64,000 nucleotides of DNA, taken from VRUE01 sp035693025. Its GTDB lineage: Bacteria; Actinomycetota; Thermoleophilia; Solirubrobacterales; 70-9. Shown in pieces: positions 63,450 to 64,000 of this stretch. The stretch is taken from NCBI GenBank assembly GCA_035693025.1, contig DASSHI010000021.1:1-64000 (forward strand). Direction: 5' to 3'. Both the position numbers and the translations under genes were made by a program. Each line of letters begins with the position of its first letter. The first letter of the stretch is position 1. The notes under the pieces are model-generated. The model saw only the letters and a program-made list of their open reading frames with translations. It searched no databases and was not told the origin of the DNA.

Positions 63450-64000
63450 TACTGACGGACAGGAATCCCGGCGCCAGCGAGATGCTGCTTGGCGTCGCGC
63501 ACCCTGTAGGCGCCGTAGTGGAAGATCGAGGCGCAGAGGACGGCGTCGGCGCGGCCGTCCGCGATCGCCTCGCTGAGGTGGTCGAGCGTGCCGGCGCCAC
63601 CAGAGGCGATCACGGGCACCGAGACGGCGTCTGCGACGGCGCGGGTCAGCTCGGTGTCGTAGCCGTCCTTGGTCCCGTCGCGGTCCATGCTGGTCAGCAG
63701 GATCTCCCCCGCTCCGCGCTCGACGCCTTCCCGCCCCCAGGACACGGCGTCGCGCCCGTCGACTCGCTCGCGGCCGCCGTTGACGTAGACGCCCCAACCG
63801 TCGTCCTCGCGCTTGGCGTCGATCGCCAGGACCACGCACTGGGCGCCGAAATGGTCGGCCAGCTCGCCCAGCAGCTCGGGCCGCGCCAGCGCGGAGGAGT
63901 TGACCGAGACCTTGTCGGCGCCGGCGTCGAGCACGGCCTGGGCGTCGGCAACCGAGCGGATGCCGCCGCCGATCGTGAAGGGGATGAAGACGTTGTCGGC
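63449..64000 (-). CDS. hisF: Imidazole glycerol phosphate synthase cyclase subunit HisF (5' part outside window)
   Basis: The C-terminal 183 or so residues of HisF, a (beta/alpha)8 barrel that joins PRFAR and ammonia into IGP and AICAR in histidine synthesis. Visible motifs are FTIGGGIRSVADAQAVLDAG and DKVSVNSSALARPE, then GWGVYVNGGRERVDG, ILLTSMDRDGTKDGYD with the second catalytic Asp, and VPVIASGGAGTLDHL. The gene runs off the end of the window, so the start and the first catalytic Asp are not seen. The TAG stop touches the terminal hairpin. Confidence 0.95.
   Translation of the reverse strand, partial: ADNVFIPFTIGGGIRSVADAQAVLDAGADKVSVNSSALARPELLGELADHFGAQCVVLAIDAKREDDGWGVYVNGGRERVDGRDAVSWGREGVERGAGEILLTSMDRDGTKDGYDTELTRAVADAVSVPVIASGGAGTLDHLSEAIADGRADAVLCASIFHYGAYRVRDAKQHLAGAGIPVRQ

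Noticed and set aside
1..64000. Prophage, transposon, antiphage island or biosynthetic gene cluster
   Set aside because: No integrase, transposase, capsid, toxin-antitoxin, restriction or megasynthase gene was found. The content is housekeeping with short accessory units.

Overview
This 64 kb window is a dense, GC-rich stretch of actinobacterial chromosome. It looks like core housekeeping DNA rather than a mobile island. Gene order (ftsK-cinA-recA-rny-miaB-miaA-dapF-hflX and cca/lspA/rpsB-tsf-pyrH-frr-uppS-cdsA-dxr-rseP), frequent GTG and TTG starts, a murT/gatD pair, a GarA/FtsR/RsiG-like trio and secreted proteins with Cys-paired Ig-like modules suggest Thermoleophilia (Solirubrobacterales or a relative). 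That placement is inference from gene content; no rRNA or tRNA gene is present to confirm it.

Layout. 0-12.5 kb (+): ftsK, a RodZ-like gene, cinA, thpR, recA, a shortened rny, a membrane-bound cupredoxin, miaB, miaA, a dapF lacking both catalytic cysteines, and dapL. 12.5-23 kb: metallo-hydrolase, NAD epimerase, hflX, dut, a large RTX-like secreted protein, then a minus-strand operon methyltransferase / lipid kinase / murT / methyltransferase / gatD for lipid II amidation. 23-38 kb: short units for redox and disulfide chemistry (cyclophilin, peroxiredoxin, VKOR, DsbA-like, CcdA), lipid metabolism (SCP-x thiolase, SDR, WS/DGAT), dinB, nadE and a RskA-like membrane protein. 38-45.7 kb (-): FAD oxidase, SRPBCC, FtsR-like MerR, GarA-like FHA, RsiG-like protein, pgsA, proS, ispG. 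45.8-48.4 kb (+): two tandem secreted lamin-tail-like proteins. 48.3-62.4 kb (-): fadD, rseP, dxr, cdsA, uppS, frr, pyrH, tsf, rpsB, rluD-like, lspA, yggT, proC, sepF, yggS, pgeF, cca. 62.4-64 kb: a polysaccharide deacetylase facing the 3' part of hisF.

The genes together cover envelope building (isoprenoid, undecaprenyl and phospholipid synthesis, lipid II amidation, diaminopimelate supply), division and segregation (FtsK, SepF, RodZ-like, GarA/FtsR-like), translation, tRNA modification and DNA repair. Most genes in operons overlap by 1-4 nt (ATGA, GTGA, TTGA or TGATG). Many first genes have no Shine-Dalgarno but carry a TANNNT box 6-9 nt before the start codon, which suggests leaderless mRNAs.

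The least explained signal is a set of dispersed palindromic elements. Family A is 43 bp (3 copies) and family B is 85 bp (2 copies). Four of the five copies lie in frame inside genes, including the S2 ribosomal protein, so they are translated into near-identical peptides. A separate set of long perfect inverted repeats lies against stop codons. Two of these (plus a fragment at base 1) share an inner core while their outer arms differ. Other points of note are the Ser/Ser DapF, a RsiG-like protein with a c-di-GMP-type motif, and an RNase Y without a membrane anchor.
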